NCBI RefSeq assembly: GCF_003612015.1 | Contig: NZ_RARB01000008.1 | Coordinates: 116,361-180,360, forward strand | Source: Pantoea piersonii | GTDB taxonomy: Bacteria; Pseudomonadota; Gammaproteobacteria; Enterobacterales; Enterobacteriaceae | Direction of reading: 5' to 3' | DNA length: 64,000 bases | Part shown: in pieces, positions 1 through 9,698 of the stretch | How positions within the stretch are numbered: position 1 is the stretch's first letter | How the letters are laid out: every line of letters begins with the position of its first letter | The notes under the pieces: generated by a model | What the model saw: the letters and a program-made list of their open reading frames with translations, nothing else | The model's database searches: none | What the model was told of the DNA's origin: nothing | Made by a program: the position numbers and the translations under genes

Positions 1-492
1 GCTGCGCCTGCCGCGCCGGACGAAACTAACAGCGCGGACGCCAGCGCGGCGGCGCCAGCCGCCAGCCAGCCCTCCAGCACCGCGCCTGCACAGCCAGCCG
101 CCAACAGCGCCGCGCCAGCCGCAACGTCGGCGAACAGCGCCGTCGTGTCGCCGAGCCAGGCGCCGGTCGGTAACGCAGCCAGCCCGTCAGCTACCGCTGG
201 CCAGCTGCCGACCAGCGGCGCAGCCGTTGGCGAAGCGGCCGCCGATCCTAATACCGTCGTAATGAACTTCAATGCCGACTGCTGGCTCGAAGTCTCCGAC
301 GCCACCGGTAAAAAACTGTTCAGCGGAATGCAACGTAGCGGTGGTAAACTCAGCCTTTCCGGTACTGCGCCTTATCGCCTGAAAATCGGCGCGCCGTCTG
401 CGGTGCAGGTGCAATATCAGAACCAGCCGGTTGATTTAAGTCGTTTTATCCGTAATAACCAGGTTGCTCGCCTGACGTTGGGTGCGCAATAA
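1..492 (+). CDS. rodZ: RodZ, cytoskeletal shape protein (C-terminal part only)
   Basis: The gene is open from the first base of the window, so its 5' part (N-terminal Cro-like HTH and membrane segment) lies outside. What is visible is a long Ala/Pro/Ser/Gln-rich periplasmic linker over about the first 75 codons, then a compact C-terminal domain of about 85 residues containing a W-L-E-V-S-D pattern, typical of the RodZ C-terminal (DUF4115) domain. In the known family RodZ links MreB filaments to the wall elongation machinery at the inner membrane. ispG follows 37 bases downstream, the conserved enterobacterial rodZ-ispG-hisS order, which supports the call. The C-terminal domain is short and the linker is diverged, so identification rests on context plus composition. 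Confidence 0.85.
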   Translation, partial: AAPAAPDETNSADASAAAPAASQPSSTAPAQPAANSAAPAATSANSAVVSPSQAPVGNAASPSATAGQLPTSGAAVGEAAADPNTVVMNFNADCWLEVSDATGKKLFSGMQRSGGKLSLSGTAPYRLKIGAPSAVQVQYQNQPVDLSRFIRNNQVARLTLGAQ

Positions 493-529
493 CGCTGCAT
501 CGCGCCCCGGGCAATTGTGGAGAAAGAAT

Positions 530-1651
530 ATGCATAACGAAGCACCCATCATCCGTCGTAAATCGACCCGGATTTATGTCGGCAAGGTGCCTGTCGGCGA
601 TGGCGCGCCTATCGCCGTTCAGTCGATGACCAATACCCGTACAACCGATGTAGAAGCCACGGTCAATCAGATTAAAGCGCTTGAGCGCGTCGGCGTAGAT
701 ATCGTCCGCGTCTCTGTGCCGACCATGGATGCCGCCGAAGCCTTTAAGCTGATCAAGCAGCGCGTAAACGTACCGCTGGTGGCGGATATCCACTTTGACT
801 ATCGCATCGCGCTGAAAGTCGCCGAATATGGCGTCGACTGCCTGCGTATCAACCCAGGCAATATCGGCAACAACGAACGTATCCGCCAGGTGGTGGATTG
901 CGCGCGCGACCACAATATTCCGATCCGTATCGGCGTGAACGCCGGTTCGCTGGAAAAAGATCTGCAGGAAAAATATGGCGAACCGACGCCGCAGGCGCTG
1001 CTGGAATCAGCGATGCGCCACGTCGATCATCTCGATCGTCTTAACTTCGATCAGTTCAAAGTCAGCGTAAAGGCTTCGGACGTTTTTCTCGCCGTTGAGT
1101 CCTATCGCCTGCTGGCGAAACAGATCGATCAGCCGCTGCACCTCGGCATTACCGAAGCGGGCGGCGCGCGTGCGGGCGCGGTGAAATCAGCTATCGGGCT
1201 GGGGCTGCTGCTCTCTGAAGGGATTGGCGATACGCTGCGTATTTCGCTGGCGGCCGATCCGGTAGAAGAGGTGAAAGTCGGCTTCGACATTCTGAAGTCG
1301 CTGCGCATCCGCGCGCGCGGCATCAACTTTATCGCCTGCCCGACCTGTTCGCGTCAGGAGTTTGACGTTATCGGCACGGTGAACGCGCTTGAACAGCGGC
1401 TGGAAGATATCATCACGCCGATGGACGTCTCAATTATCGGCTGTGTGGTTAACGGTCCCGGCGAAGCTACGGTGTCGACGCTGGGCGTGACCGGCGGCAA
1501 CAAGAAAAGCGGCTTCTACGAAGATGGCGTGCGTCAGCGCGATCGTCTCGACAACGACGATATGATCGATCAGCTTGAAGCGCGTATCCGCGCCAAAGCG
1601 ACCATGCTGGACGAGAATCGCCGCATCAACGTACAGCAGCTGGAAAACTAA
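530..1651 (+). CDS. ispG: 4-hydroxy-3-methylbut-2-enyl diphosphate synthase IspG
   Basis: IspG (GcpE) carries out the penultimate step of the MEP isoprenoid pathway in the cytosol, reductively converting MEcPP to HMBPP with a [4Fe-4S] cluster. The 373-residue protein matches the family length (E. coli 372). The cluster ligands are visible: Cys270 and Cys273 in the ACPTCS motif, Cys305 in GCVVNGPGE and Glu312. The N-terminal TIM-barrel region carries the usual Q-S-M-T-N-T and ADIHFD stretches. I chose the ATG preceded by GGAGAAAGAAT. An upstream in-frame start would overlap rodZ and lacks a good ribosome site. The gene sits between rodZ and hisS as in E. coli and is probably co-transcribed with rodZ. 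Confidence 0.97.
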   Translation: MHNEAPIIRRKSTRIYVGKVPVGDGAPIAVQSMTNTRTTDVEATVNQIKALERVGVDIVRVSVPTMDAAEAFKLIKQRVNVPLVADIHFDYRIALKVAEYGVDCLRINPGNIGNNERIRQVVDCARDHNIPIRIGVNAGSLEKDLQEKYGEPTPQALLESAMRHVDHLDRLNFDQFKVSVKASDVFLAVESYRLLAKQIDQPLHLGITEAGGARAGAVKSAIGLGLLLSEGIGDTLRISLAADPVEEVKVGFDILKSLRIRARGINFIACPTCSRQEFDVIGTVNALEQRLEDIITPMDVSIIGCVVNGPGEATVSTLGVTGGNKKSGFYEDGVRQRDRLDNDDMIDQLEARIRAKATMLDENRRINVQQLEN

Positions 1652-1684
1652 GCGTCGGCGCGCGCAGCGCGACTTTGTTTAATG

Positions 1685-1734
1685 AACCTGTGCGGTTTCA
1701 TCCTCATAAGGTATGATGCCGGACAGGTTTTTTT
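1685..1734 (+). terminator. hairpin with T-tract between ispG and hisS (terminator or attenuator)
   Basis: AACCTGT and ACAGGTT pair perfectly, a further CGG/CCG pairing lies inside one G-G mismatch, and the right arm runs into seven T residues. It ends about 20 bases before the hisS start. It could terminate ispG transcripts or attenuate hisS. A TATGAT hexamer inside the loop could also be a hisS -10 element. Confidence 0.6.
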
Positions 1735-1752
1735 GTATTAAGAGATTTTAAC

Positions 1753-3027
1753 GTGGCGAAGAATATTCAAGCTATCCGCGGCATGAACGACTACCTGCCA
1801 GCGGATACGGCTATCTGGCAGCGCATTGAAGGCACGCTCAAGCAGGTGCTGGCCAGCTACGGCTACAGCGAAATACGCATGCCGATCGTAGAGCAGACTC
1901 CGCTGTTTAAACGCGCCATCGGCGAAGTCACCGACGTGGTCGAGAAAGAGATGTACACCTTTGACGACCGCAACGGCGAAAGCCTGACGCTGCGTCCCGA
2001 AGGGACCGCGGGCTGCGTGCGCGCCGGTATCGAACATGGCCTGCTCTACAATCAGGAGCAGCGTCTGTGGTATATGGGCCCGATGTTCCGCTATGAGCGT
2101 CCGCAGAAGGGCCGCTATCGCCAGTTTCATCAGATGGGCGCCGAGGTGTTCGGTCTGCAGGGCCCGGACGTGGACGCCGAGCTGATTATGCTGACCGCAC
2201 GCTGGTGGAAAGCGCTGGGCATCGCTGATCATGTGCGCCTGGAGCTTAACTCCATTGGTTCGCTGGAGGCGCGCGCCAACTATCGCGAAGCGCTGGTGGC
2301 GTTCCTTGAACAGCACAAAGAGACGCTGGACGAAGACAGCAAGCGCCGTATGTACACCAACCCGCTGCGCGTGCTGGACAGCAAAAATCCAGAGGTGCAG
2401 ACGCTGCTTAACGACGCGCCGCAGCTGATGGATCACCTCGACGATGAATCACGCGACCATTTCCAGGGGCTGTGCGCCTTGCTGGACGATGCGGGCATCG
2501 CCTATCGCGTCAATCAGCGCCTGGTTCGCGGCCTCGACTACTACAACCGCACCGTTTTCGAATGGGTGACCGAGAGCCTTGGCGCGCAGGGCACTGTGTG
2601 CGGCGGCGGCCGTTATGACGGTCTGGTCGAGCAACTGGGCGGCCGCGCCACGCCGGCGGTGGGTTTCGCCATGGGCATGGAGCGTCTGGTGCTGCTGGTT
2701 CAGGCGGTCAATCCTGAATTTGAACCGACGCGCGTTGTTGATGTCTATGTTATCGCTTCGGGCCAGGGCGTTCAGTCCGCTGCTATGCAGCTGGCGGAAA
2801 AACTGCGCGACGAAGCGCCGGAACTGAAGCTGATGACCAACTTTGGCGGCGGCAACTTCAAGAAACAGTTTGCCCGCGCCGACAAGTGGGGCGCTCGCGT
2901 CGCGCTGGTGGTAGGTGAAGATGAAGTGAAAGCCGGTCAGGTCGTTATCAAAGATCTGCGCAGCGGCGATCAGCAAACGCTGGCGCAGACAGAGGCTGCT
3001 GCTGCATTGCGCACGCTGTTACAGTAA
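1753..3027 (+). CDS. hisS: histidyl-tRNA synthetase
   Basis: HisS is the class II aminoacyl-tRNA synthetase that charges tRNA-His in the cytosol. The 424-residue product equals the E. coli length. The class II motif 2 region ([17 protein letters not shown]), the histidine-specific signature [15 protein letters not shown] and the motif 3 region ([11 protein letters not shown]) are all present, followed by the C-terminal anticodon-binding domain. The start is GTG in frame with the conserved N-terminus ([15 protein letters not shown]). yfgM follows after 39 bases with its own GTG start and an AAAGGAGAGG ribosome site, so hisS-yfgM-bamB is read as one operon, as in E. coli. Confidence 0.98.
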   Translation: MAKNIQAIRGMNDYLPADTAIWQRIEGTLKQVLASYGYSEIRMPIVEQTPLFKRAIGEVTDVVEKEMYTFDDRNGESLTLRPEGTAGCVRAGIEHGLLYNQEQRLWYMGPMFRYERPQKGRYRQFHQMGAEVFGLQGPDVDAELIMLTARWWKALGIADHVRLELNSIGSLEARANYREALVAFLEQHKETLDEDSKRRMYTNPLRVLDSKNPEVQTLLNDAPQLMDHLDDESRDHFQGLCALLDDAGIAYRVNQRLVRGLDYYNRTVFEWVTESLGAQGTVCGGGRYDGLVEQLGGRATPAVGFAMGMERLVLLVQAVNPEFEPTRVVDVYVIASGQGVQSAAMQLAEKLRDEAPELKLMTNFGGGNFKKQFARADKWGARVALVVGEDEVKAGQVVIKDLRSGDQQTLAQTEAAAALRTLLQ

Positions 3028-3066
3028 GCGTGGCACGGCGCCAACCAGAGAAAGGAGAGGGATCGC

Positions 3067-3684
3067 GTGGAAGTTTATAGCAATGAAAATGAGCAGGTTG
3101 ACGCGTTACGTCGCTTTTTTGCTAATAACGGCAAGGCGCTGGCGGTCGGCGTGATTATCGGCATTGCCGCGCTGGGCGGCTGGCGCTACTGGGCCAGTCA
3201 TGAAGAGGGCTCGTCAAAAGCGCTTTCCGCACAGTATCAGCAAGTGACCACCGCCATGAAAGCCGATCAGCCAGCGACGCTGGATGCGGTAGCGAAATTC
3301 GTCAGCGAAAACAGCAATACCTACGGTGCGCTGGCGGCGATGGACGTGGCGAAACAGTATGTTGACGCCAACCAGCTGGACAAGGCTTCTTCCCTGCTGG
3401 AAAACGGTCTGAAGAACACCAAGGATGCCAATCTGCAGGCGGTGATTAACCTGCGGCTGGCGCGCATTCAACTGCAACAGAATCAGGCGGATGCCGCCCT
3501 TAAAACCCTCGACGCTGTCAAGGGCGATGGCTGGACAGCCATTGTGGCGGATATTCGCGGCGAAGCGCTGCTGAGCAAAGGCGATAAGCAGGGCGCGCGC
3601 GATGCGTGGAGCAAAGGCGTTGAGTCAGACGCTTCTCCGGCGCTGAAGCAAATGATGCAGATGAAGATGAATAACTTAAGCTAA
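3067..3684 (+). CDS. yfgM: YfgM, membrane-anchored TPR protein of the SecYEG/PpiD periplasmic chaperone network
   Basis: The 205-residue protein has a short cytoplasmic N-terminus, one transmembrane segment at about residues 21-42 (rich in V/I/G/A and ending GGWRYW), and a periplasmic helical-repeat region. This is the YfgM layout; E. coli YfgM has 206 residues. In E. coli YfgM associates with PpiD at the SecYEG translocon and with periplasmic chaperone functions. The start is GTG after a strong AAAGGAGAGG site; no ATG lies at the equivalent position. It is flanked by hisS (39 bases) and bamB (19 bases), the conserved order. The identification is by sequence resemblance at the N-terminus plus context. 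Confidence 0.93.
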   Translation: MEVYSNENEQVDALRRFFANNGKALAVGVIIGIAALGGWRYWASHEEGSSKALSAQYQQVTTAMKADQPATLDAVAKFVSENSNTYGALAAMDVAKQYVDANQLDKASSLLENGLKNTKDANLQAVINLRLARIQLQQNQADAALKTLDAVKGDGWTAIVADIRGEALLSKGDKQGARDAWSKGVESDASPALKQMMQMKMNNLS

Positions 3685-3703
3685 GCCAGTCAAGAGAGAG
3701 CGC

Positions 3704-4885
3704 ATGGAATTACGTAAATACCTGCTGCCAGGACTGATTTCAGTCACTTTGCTCAGCGGTTGTTCGCTGTTCAGCGGCGAAGAAGATGTAGTAAAAATGG
3801 CCCCGCTGCCAAAGGTGGAAAACCAGTTTACTCCCCAGGAAGTGTGGAGCACGTCGGTTGGTGACGGCGTTGGCGATTTCTACTCTAACCTGCATCCGGC
3901 ATGGCAGGACAATACCGTATTTGCGGCTGATCGTTTCGGCGTGGTAAAAGCGCTGGATGCGTCCAACGGCAAAGAAAAATGGAAAGTCGATCTCTCTGAG
4001 AAAACCGGCTTTTTCTCGAAAAATATCTCAGCACTGCTCTCCGGCGGCGTGACCGCTGCAGGCGATCATCTCTACATCGGTAGTGAGCGCGGTCAGCTGT
4101 TCGCCCTGAACAGCAGCGACGGCAGTCTCGCCTGGCAGACCAAAGTCGCTGGCGAAGCGCTGTCGCGCCCGGTAGTGAGTGACGGTCTGGTGCTGGTGCA
4201 TACCAGCAACGGTATGCTGCAGGGACTGGATCAGAGCAGCGGCGTAGTGAAGTGGAGCGTTAACCTCGACATGCCTGCGCTGTCGCTGCGCGGCGAGTCT
4301 GCGCCAGCGACCGCCTTCGGCGGCGCGATTGTCGGCGGCGATAACGGCCGCGTCAGCGCAGTGATCATGAATCAGGGCCAGTTAATCTGGCAGCAGCGTA
4401 TCTCTCAGCCGAGCGGCGCGACCGAAATCGATCGCCTGAACGACGTCGATACGACGCCGGTAATCGTCAACGGTGTCGTCTATGCGCTGGCGTATAACGG
4501 CAACCTCACCGCGCTCGATCTGCGTTCCGGCCAGATCCTGTGGAAGCGTGAAATCGGCGGCGTCAAAGATCTGATTGTCGATGCCGGCCGCATCTATCTG
4601 GTGGATCAGGATGACCGCGTTATCGCGCTGAATGCTGATGGCGGCGTCGCCATCTGGCGTCAGAGCGATCTGCTGCACCGCAACCTGACGGCGCCGGTGC
4701 TGTTTAACGGCTACCTGGTTGTGGGCGACAGCGAAGGCTATCTGCACTGGCTTAATACCGCTGACGGCCGTTTCGTGGCGCAGCAGAAAGTGGACAGCGA
4801 TGGCTTCCAGACCGAGCCGGTCGTCGCCAGCGATAAGCTGATCATTCAGGCTAAAGGCGGCGAGGTTTACGCGATTACGCGTTAA
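3704..4885 (+). CDS. bamB: outer membrane assembly lipoprotein BamB
   Basis: BamB is the eight-bladed beta-propeller lipoprotein of the BAM complex, which folds beta-barrel proteins into the outer membrane from the periplasmic side. The 393-residue product begins with a lipoprotein signal peptide and lipobox LLSGC around residues 16-20, so the mature protein would be lipidated on that cysteine. Repeated tryptophan-containing blade motifs (such as LAWQTKV, VKWSVNL, LIWQQRI, ILWKREI, AIWRQSD) recur at regular intervals, as in PQQ-like propellers. The start ATG follows an AGAGAGAG site. It is the last gene of the hisS-yfgM-bamB series and is followed by a strong terminator. Confidence 0.97.
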   Translation: MELRKYLLPGLISVTLLSGCSLFSGEEDVVKMAPLPKVENQFTPQEVWSTSVGDGVGDFYSNLHPAWQDNTVFAADRFGVVKALDASNGKEKWKVDLSEKTGFFSKNISALLSGGVTAAGDHLYIGSERGQLFALNSSDGSLAWQTKVAGEALSRPVVSDGLVLVHTSNGMLQGLDQSSGVVKWSVNLDMPALSLRGESAPATAFGGAIVGGDNGRVSAVIMNQGQLIWQQRISQPSGATEIDRLNDVDTTPVIVNGVVYALAYNGNLTALDLRSGQILWKREIGGVKDLIVDAGRIYLVDQDDRVIALNADGGVAIWRQSDLLHRNLTAPVLFNGYLVVGDSEGYLHWLNTADGRFVAQQKVDSDGFQTEPVVASDKLIIQAKGGEVYAITR

Positions 4886-4913
4886 TCCGCTACCGGAATT
4901 TGCCTTCCGTCTA

Positions 4914-4948
4914 ACGGCTCCTGACGCGTCAGGAGCCGTTTCGTTTTT
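4914..4948 (+). terminator. intrinsic terminator after bamB
   Basis: An 11-base perfect stem (ACGGCTCCTGA / TCAGGAGCCGT) with loop CGCG is followed by TTCGTTTTT. It closes the upstream operon and separates it from der. Confidence 0.9.
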
Positions 4949-5049
4949 AGTCAGGCATGATATTCTTAGCGCCTTCAGCCTGAACCTGGCGGTTAAAACC
5001 GTTATAATCACGCCATTCGGGCGATTAATTTTTTTATTGAGGCATTGTT

Positions 5050-6540
5050 ATGATACCTGTGGTCGCGCTGGTTGGGCGTCCCAATGTGGGGAAATCCACG
5101 CTGTTTAACCGCTTAACGCGCACTCGTGATGCGCTGGTGGCGGATTTTCCTGGACTGACTCGCGATCGCAAATATGGTCGCGCCGAAGTGGAAGGGCGCG
5201 AATTTATTGTTATTGATACCGGCGGTATCGACGGCTCTGAAGAGGGCGTCGAAACGCGTATGGCTGAGCAGTCGCTGCTGGCGATTGAAGAGGCTGATGT
5301 CGTGCTGTTTATGGTGGATGCGCGCGCGGGCCTGATGCCGGCGGACAAGCAGATCGCTAACCATATCCGTTCGCGTAAAAAGCCGACGTTCCTGGTGGCG
5401 AACAAAACCGACGGCCTCGATCCCGACTCAGCGGTTGCCGATTTTTACTCGCTGGGGCTGGGTGATATCTACGCTATTGCCGCATCGCACGGTCGTGGCG
5501 TCACCAGCCTGCTGGAAACCGTCTTGCTGCCGTGGATGGATGAAGTCGATCCGCGCGAAGTAACGGAAGAGGACGAGAACGAAGCCTACTGGGCGGCGCT
5601 CGCGGCGGAAGAGAACGGCGAAACGCTGGAAGAAGAGGAAGAAGAGGCGTTTGACCCGACCGGTCTGCCGATCAAGCTTGCTATCGTCGGCCGTCCCAAC
5701 GTCGGCAAGTCCACGCTGACTAACCGTATCCTCGGCGAGGATCGCGTGGTGGTGTACGACATGCCGGGCACCACGCGCGACAGCATCTATATCCCGATGG
5801 AGCGCGACGATCGCGAATATATCCTGATTGATACCGCGGGCGTGCGTAAGCGCGGCAAGATCACCGATACAGTCGAAAAGTTCTCGGTTATTAAAACCCT
5901 GCAGGCGATTGAAGACGCTAACGTTGTGTTGCTGGTAATCGACGCGCGTGAAGGTATCTCCGATCAGGATCTGTCGCTGCTTGGCTTCATCCTTAACAGC
6001 GGCCGCTCGCTGGTGATCGTGGTGAACAAATGGGACGGCCTGACGCAGGAGATCAAGGACGAGGTCAAAGAGACGCTGGATTATCGTCTCGGCTTTATCG
6101 ACTTTGCCCGCGTGCACTTTATTTCTGCGCTGCACGGCAGCGGCGTCGGCAACCTGTTCGAATCGGTCACCGAAGCCTATGACTGTTCGACCAAACGCGT
6201 TAACACTTCTATGCTGACGCGCATTATGAATATGGCTGCCGAAGACCATCAGCCGCCGCTGGTGCGCGGACGCCGCGTGAAGCTTAAGTATGCGCATGCG
6301 GGGGGATATAACCCGCCTATCGTAGTGATCCATGGTAACCAGGTGAAAGACCTGCCGGATTCCTACAAGCGCTATCTGATGAACTACTTCCGTCGTTCGC
6401 TCAACGTTATGGGCACGCCGATTCGTATTCAGTTTAAAGAGGGCGACAACCCCTTTGCGGGCAAACGCAACCTGCTGACGCCGACGCAGCAGCGCAAGCG
6501 TAAGCGCCTGCTCGCGCATTTGAAGAAAAACAAGCGTTAA
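5050..6540 (+). CDS. der: double-Era-like GTPase Der (EngA), 50S ribosome assembly
   Basis: Der is an essential GTPase needed for late assembly of the large ribosomal subunit. The 496-residue protein contains two complete G domains in tandem: a P-loop GRPNVGKST near residue 9 and a second identical P-loop near residue 215. Each is followed by its own switch and NKxD elements (VANKTDG in the first, VVNKWDG in the second). An acidic run of glutamates links the two, and a KH-like basic C-terminal domain ends in a Lys/Arg-rich tail. Length and order agree with the family (E. coli 490). It has its own leader after the bamB terminator and is followed by a terminator of its own, so it is probably monocistronic here. 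Confidence 0.98.
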   Translation: MIPVVALVGRPNVGKSTLFNRLTRTRDALVADFPGLTRDRKYGRAEVEGREFIVIDTGGIDGSEEGVETRMAEQSLLAIEEADVVLFMVDARAGLMPADKQIANHIRSRKKPTFLVANKTDGLDPDSAVADFYSLGLGDIYAIAASHGRGVTSLLETVLLPWMDEVDPREVTEEDENEAYWAALAAEENGETLEEEEEEAFDPTGLPIKLAIVGRPNVGKSTLTNRILGEDRVVVYDMPGTTRDSIYIPMERDDREYILIDTAGVRKRGKITDTVEKFSVIKTLQAIEDANVVLLVIDAREGISDQDLSLLGFILNSGRSLVIVVNKWDGLTQEIKDEVKETLDYRLGFIDFARVHFISALHGSGVGNLFESVTEAYDCSTKRVNTSMLTRIMNMAAEDHQPPLVRGRRVKLKYAHAGGYNPPIVVIHGNQVKDLPDSYKRYLMNYFRRSLNVMGTPIRIQFKEGDNPFAGKRNLLTPTQQRKRKRLLAHLKKNKR

Positions 6541-6544
6541 ACCC

Positions 6545-6573
6545 AAGGGACCGAAAGGTCCCTTTGTTGTTTT
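6545..6573 (+). terminator. intrinsic terminator after der
   Basis: The stem AAGGGACC / GGTCCCTT with a GAAA tetraloop is followed by a T-rich tail (TTTGTTGTTTT). It begins five bases after the der stop codon. Confidence 0.9.
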
Positions 6574-6943
6574 CAGGGGCAGAGAAAAACCTCTGACGCT
6601 TTTCTCACTTTTGCAAACGATCCTGGGCGGGCTGTAAGAAGCAATGAAACAGCGCGGCCTGCCCGGGTGTTTGTAGCAAAAATGCTATTGTCGCGTTTAC
6701 ATCCCGTTATAAATGTTCACCTCATAATGTACCAAGTGGTACAATCCTGCCCTGTATTGCGACGAGGGCAGAACATCATTTATGCCTCCTCGCTCACAAT
6801 GCCTGCAACCTGGACATGGGTCCGTACTATTACGAAATAAAATAAAGCTATATCCGGCGCGTCAGACAACGTCACGCTTAGCGACATTGTTCGGTGCGTT
6901 CGCTGCGGCGCGGATGCTTTATTTTTTCAGGAGAGTTTGTGTT
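6574..6943 (+). promoter_or_regulatory. 370-base leader/regulatory region upstream of gcd
   Basis: No convincing gene lies here. An open frame continues upstream of the chosen gcd start, but its residues do not resemble the glucose dehydrogenase family and it has no ribosome site at its first ATG. The region contains a perfect 7-base inverted repeat (listed separately) and a ribosome site CAGGAGAG just ahead of the gcd ATG. The long distance suggests a regulated promoter with an untranslated leader. Confidence 0.5.
6728..6743. promoter_or_regulatory. operator-like palindrome upstream of gcd
   Basis: TGTACCA and TGGTACA form a perfect 7-base inverted repeat around a 2-base centre (AG). The GGTAC half-site resembles operators bound by GntR-type repressors, but no specific regulator can be named from this sequence. 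It lies about 200 bases before the gcd start. Confidence 0.5.
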
Positions 6944-9376
6944 ATGGCTGAAACAACATCCCGATCCGGCAAAGGATTGGGTATCTGGTCGATCTTGCTG
7001 GGGCTGGTGCTGCTGGCAATCGGCCTGTTCTTTGCTATCGGCGGCGGTAAGCTGGTTTCGCTGGGTGGTAGCTGGTATTTCCTGATTGCAGGTATTGTGA
7101 CTCTGCTGTCAGCGATCCAGTTCTTCCGTCGTAAGTCCTCTGCCGTTGTGCTGTTTATTCTGGTATTCGTCGGCACGCTGATTTGGGCGCTGGCGGACGC
7201 GGGCTGGTCGTTCTGGCCGCTGGTATCGCGCCTGATGGTGCCGGCTGGTCTGATGCTGCTGGCGTTTCTTACCTGGCCTGCGCTGCGCAAGCGCGAAGGA
7301 AAGTCTTCGCTGGCGAAAGTTTCTTATGCGCTCTCAGCGCTAATCGCTGTTGGCATGGTCGGCACGCTGGTGCAGATGTTCCAGCCGCATCCAACCGTGG
7401 CGTTCACCGGCAAAGAGCTGCCGCTGATCCCGGTTGATAAAAGCAAACCGCAGCAGGACTGGAATAACTATGGTCGCACTCCAGGCGGCGATCGCTTTGC
7501 CGCTGTGGATCAAATCACGCGCGACAATGTAAAAGACCTGCAGGTCGCCTGGACATTCCATACTGGCGATACGCCGATTAGTCCAACCGGCAACGGCGCG
7601 GAAGATCAGCAAACGCCACTGCAGATTGGCAACACGATCTATCTCTGTACGCCGCACAATAACGTGATTGCGGTTGAAGCGGACAGCGGCAAGCAGATCT
7701 GGAAACGCGGAATCAACGCGCAGGCGGAAGTCTGGCCGCGCTGTCGCGGTCTGGCCTACTTCGACGCCACCAAACCGCTGACCCAGCCGAGCAAACCAGG
7801 CTCAACGCCGGTGCCGGCAGCCACCCTGGCGGCGGGCGATACCTGTCAACGCCGTATTCTGATGAACACCATTGATGCGCGTCTGATCGCCATCAACGCC
7901 GACAACGGCGAGTTCTGCGAAAACTTCGGTGACCATGGCGTGGTCAGCCTGAAAGAAGGGCTGGGCGAAGCGCAGGATCCGAAATATCAGCTGACTTCAG
8001 CGCCGACGCTGGCGGGCACGACGGTAGTGGTCGGCGGCCGCGTTGCGGATAACGTTCAGACCGATATGCCGGGCGGCGTTCTGCGCGGCTTCGATGTTAT
8101 TACCGGCAAGCAGCGCTGGGCGTTCGACCCAGGCAATGTCGATCCAAACGCCGTGCTGATGCCGGGTCAGAATTACAAACGCAGCACCCCGAACTCCTGG
8201 GCACCGATGTCATACGATCCGGCGATGAACACGGTGTTTATCCCGATGGGCAGCTCTTCTGTGGATCTCTGGGGCGCTAACCGTACCGCGCTGGATCATA
8301 AATATGGCGCCTCCGTACTGGCGCTGGATGCAACCACCGGTAAAGAGAAGTGGGTTTATCAGACCGTTCATAACGATCTGTGGGACTTCGATCTGCCGAT
8401 GCAGCCAAGCCTGGTCGATTTCCCGATGAAGGACGGCACCACTAAACCCGCGGTCGTTATCGGCGGGAAAACCGGCATGATCTTCGTGCTGGATCGCGAA
8501 ACCGGCAAGCCGCTGACCAAAGTCGAAGAGCTGCCGATGCCGCAGGGCCATATCCCGAACGAGCAGTACACCAAAACCCAGCCGCATTCGACCGAGATGC
8601 CGCAGATTGGCAACCAGACGCTGACCGAGTCGGACATGTGGGGCGCGACGCCGTTTGACCAGCTGGCGTGCCGCATTGCATTTAAATCAATGCGTTACAA
8701 TGGGTTGTTTACCGTACCGGACACCGATAAGTCGCTCAGCTTCCCGGGTTCGCTCGGCGGGATGAACTGGGGCAGCATCTCCTTTGACCCGAACAACCAG
8801 TACATGTTCGTCAACGATATGCGTCTCGGCCTGTGGGTGCAGATGATCCCGACCGATACCAGCAAAATCGCTCGCGGCAGCAACGGCGGCGAAGCGATCA
8901 ATACCGGTATGGGCGCGGTTCCGCTGAAAGGCACGCCGTATGCGGTCAACAAAAACCGCTTTATGTCGCCGCTGGGCATCCCATGCCAGGCGCCGCCGTT
9001 TGGCACGCTGTCGGCGATCGATATGAAGACGCGTAAAATCGTCTGGCAGGTGCCGGTAGGCACGGTGCAGGATACGGGTCCGTTCGGTATCAAAATGCAT
9101 GCGCAGATGCCGATCGGCATGCCGACGCTGGGCGGTACGCTGGCGACGCAGGGCGGTCTGGTGTTTATCGCCGGTACGCAGGATTACTATCTGCGCGCCT
9201 TTGACAGCTCAACCGGTAAAGAGGTGTGGAAAGCGCGCCTGCCGGTGGGCAGTCAGGGCGGCCCGATTAGCTACGTGTCACCGAAAAACGGTAAGCAGTA
9301 CATCCTGATCTCCGCAGGCGGCGCGCGTCAGTCGCCCGATCGCGGCGACTATGTGATTGCCTATGCGCTGCCATAA
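6944..9376 (+). CDS. gcd: membrane-bound PQQ-dependent quinoprotein glucose dehydrogenase
   Basis: Gcd oxidises glucose to gluconolactone in the periplasm and passes electrons to ubiquinone, using PQQ as cofactor. The gluconic acid formed is known to drive mineral phosphate solubilisation in Pantoea-like bacteria. The 810-residue product (E. coli about 796) begins with roughly five hydrophobic segments over residues 15-140. A large PQQ beta-propeller domain follows, with repeated G-K-x-x-W blades, the conserved HNDLWDFDLP stretch near the middle and the terminal GARQSPDRGDYVIAYALP region. I took the ATG that follows CAGGAGAG; it gives the family N-terminus. In E. coli the gene lies elsewhere; here it occupies the slot between der and xseA. 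No pqq biosynthesis genes are in the window. Confidence 0.95.
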   Translation: MAETTSRSGKGLGIWSILLGLVLLAIGLFFAIGGGKLVSLGGSWYFLIAGIVTLLSAIQFFRRKSSAVVLFILVFVGTLIWALADAGWSFWPLVSRLMVPAGLMLLAFLTWPALRKREGKSSLAKVSYALSALIAVGMVGTLVQMFQPHPTVAFTGKELPLIPVDKSKPQQDWNNYGRTPGGDRFAAVDQITRDNVKDLQVAWTFHTGDTPISPTGNGAEDQQTPLQIGNTIYLCTPHNNVIAVEADSGKQIWKRGINAQAEVWPRCRGLAYFDATKPLTQPSKPGSTPVPAATLAAGDTCQRRILMNTIDARLIAINADNGEFCENFGDHGVVSLKEGLGEAQDPKYQLTSAPTLAGTTVVVGGRVADNVQTDMPGGVLRGFDVITGKQRWAFDPGNVDPNAVLMPGQNYKRSTPNSWAPMSYDPAMNTVFIPMGSSSVDLWGANRTALDHKYGASVLALDATTGKEKWVYQTVHNDLWDFDLPMQPSLVDFPMKDGTTKPAVVIGGKTGMIFVLDRETGKPLTKVEELPMPQGHIPNEQYTKTQPHSTEMPQIGNQTLTESDMWGATPFDQLACRIAFKSMRYNGLFTVPDTDKSLSFPGSLGGMNWGSISFDPNNQYMFVNDMRLGLWVQMIPTDTSKIARGSNGGEAINTGMGAVPLKGTPYAVNKNRFMSPLGIPCQAPPFGTLSAIDMKTRKIVWQVPVGTVQDTGPFGIKMHAQMPIGMPTLGGTLATQGGLVFIAGTQDYYLRAFDSSTGKEVWKARLPVGSQGGPISYVSPKNGKQYILISAGGARQSPDRGDYVIAYALP

Positions 9377-9395
9377 CGGCTAAGCGTTTTTACTA

Positions 9396-9427
9396 AAAAC
9401 CCTGCGCTCCGGCGTGGGGTTTTTTTA
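9396..9427 (+). terminator. intrinsic terminator after gcd
   Basis: AAAACCC pairs with GGGTTTT around a GC-rich loop, and the right arm continues into a run of seven T. It begins about 20 bases after the gcd stop. Confidence 0.85.
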
Positions 9428-9601
9428 TTTGGCGCACAAGGAATTGTAAGTGTGACGGCAATTGCATAAACGCCTGATAAGCAGCTCGCTAAGTAGTAGC
9501 GTGCGGGTTGGGCAGGGGAGAGAAGAGGGTATAATCGCGGCGGCGCTTGAGGTTTCTGCCTTAAGCGATCGGCATGCTGATTGTCAGGCAGAAAAGAGAA
9601 A

Positions 9602-9651
9602 GCCCCGTAGTTAATTTTCATTAACCCACGAGGCTGCCCCACTGTCCGAAC
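9602..9651 (-). ncRNA. Sok-like antisense RNA (antitoxin of hok)
   Basis: On the minus strand there is a long imperfect hairpin (9602-9634; arms including GGGTTAAT / ATTAAC with a GAAA loop and outer GCCTCGT / ACGGGGC) followed by TTTCTCTTTT, an intrinsic terminator. About 17 bases apart upstream on the same strand lie a TTGCGC (9681-9686) and a TACCCT (9658-9663), a plausible promoter that would start transcription near 9651. The resulting RNA of about 50 nt would be antisense to the hok mRNA leader, as known for Sok RNAs. The 5' end is inferred. Confidence 0.7.
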
Positions 9652-9668
9652 AACAGCAGGGTAGCCTC
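9630..9668 (+). other. hairpin in the hok mRNA leader
   Basis: GAGGCTGCCC and GGGTAGCCTC pair over ten positions (one G-U), enclosing a 19-base loop. It lies between the sok terminator and the hok ribosome site, the place where hok leaders fold to control translation and antisense binding. Confidence 0.6.
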
Positions 9669-9698
9669 TTACCGCGCTCTGCGCAAGGAGGAGTGACC

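Noticed and set aside
5428..6546. 372-codon open frame on the minus strand opposite der
   Set aside because: It lies wholly antisense to a clear Der protein, has low-complexity composition typical of reverse reading of GC-rich genes, and no ribosome site.
6782..6943. N-terminal extension of gcd by 54 codons
   Set aside because: The residues do not resemble the family, and the ATG at 6944 has a clear ribosome site and the normal N-terminus.
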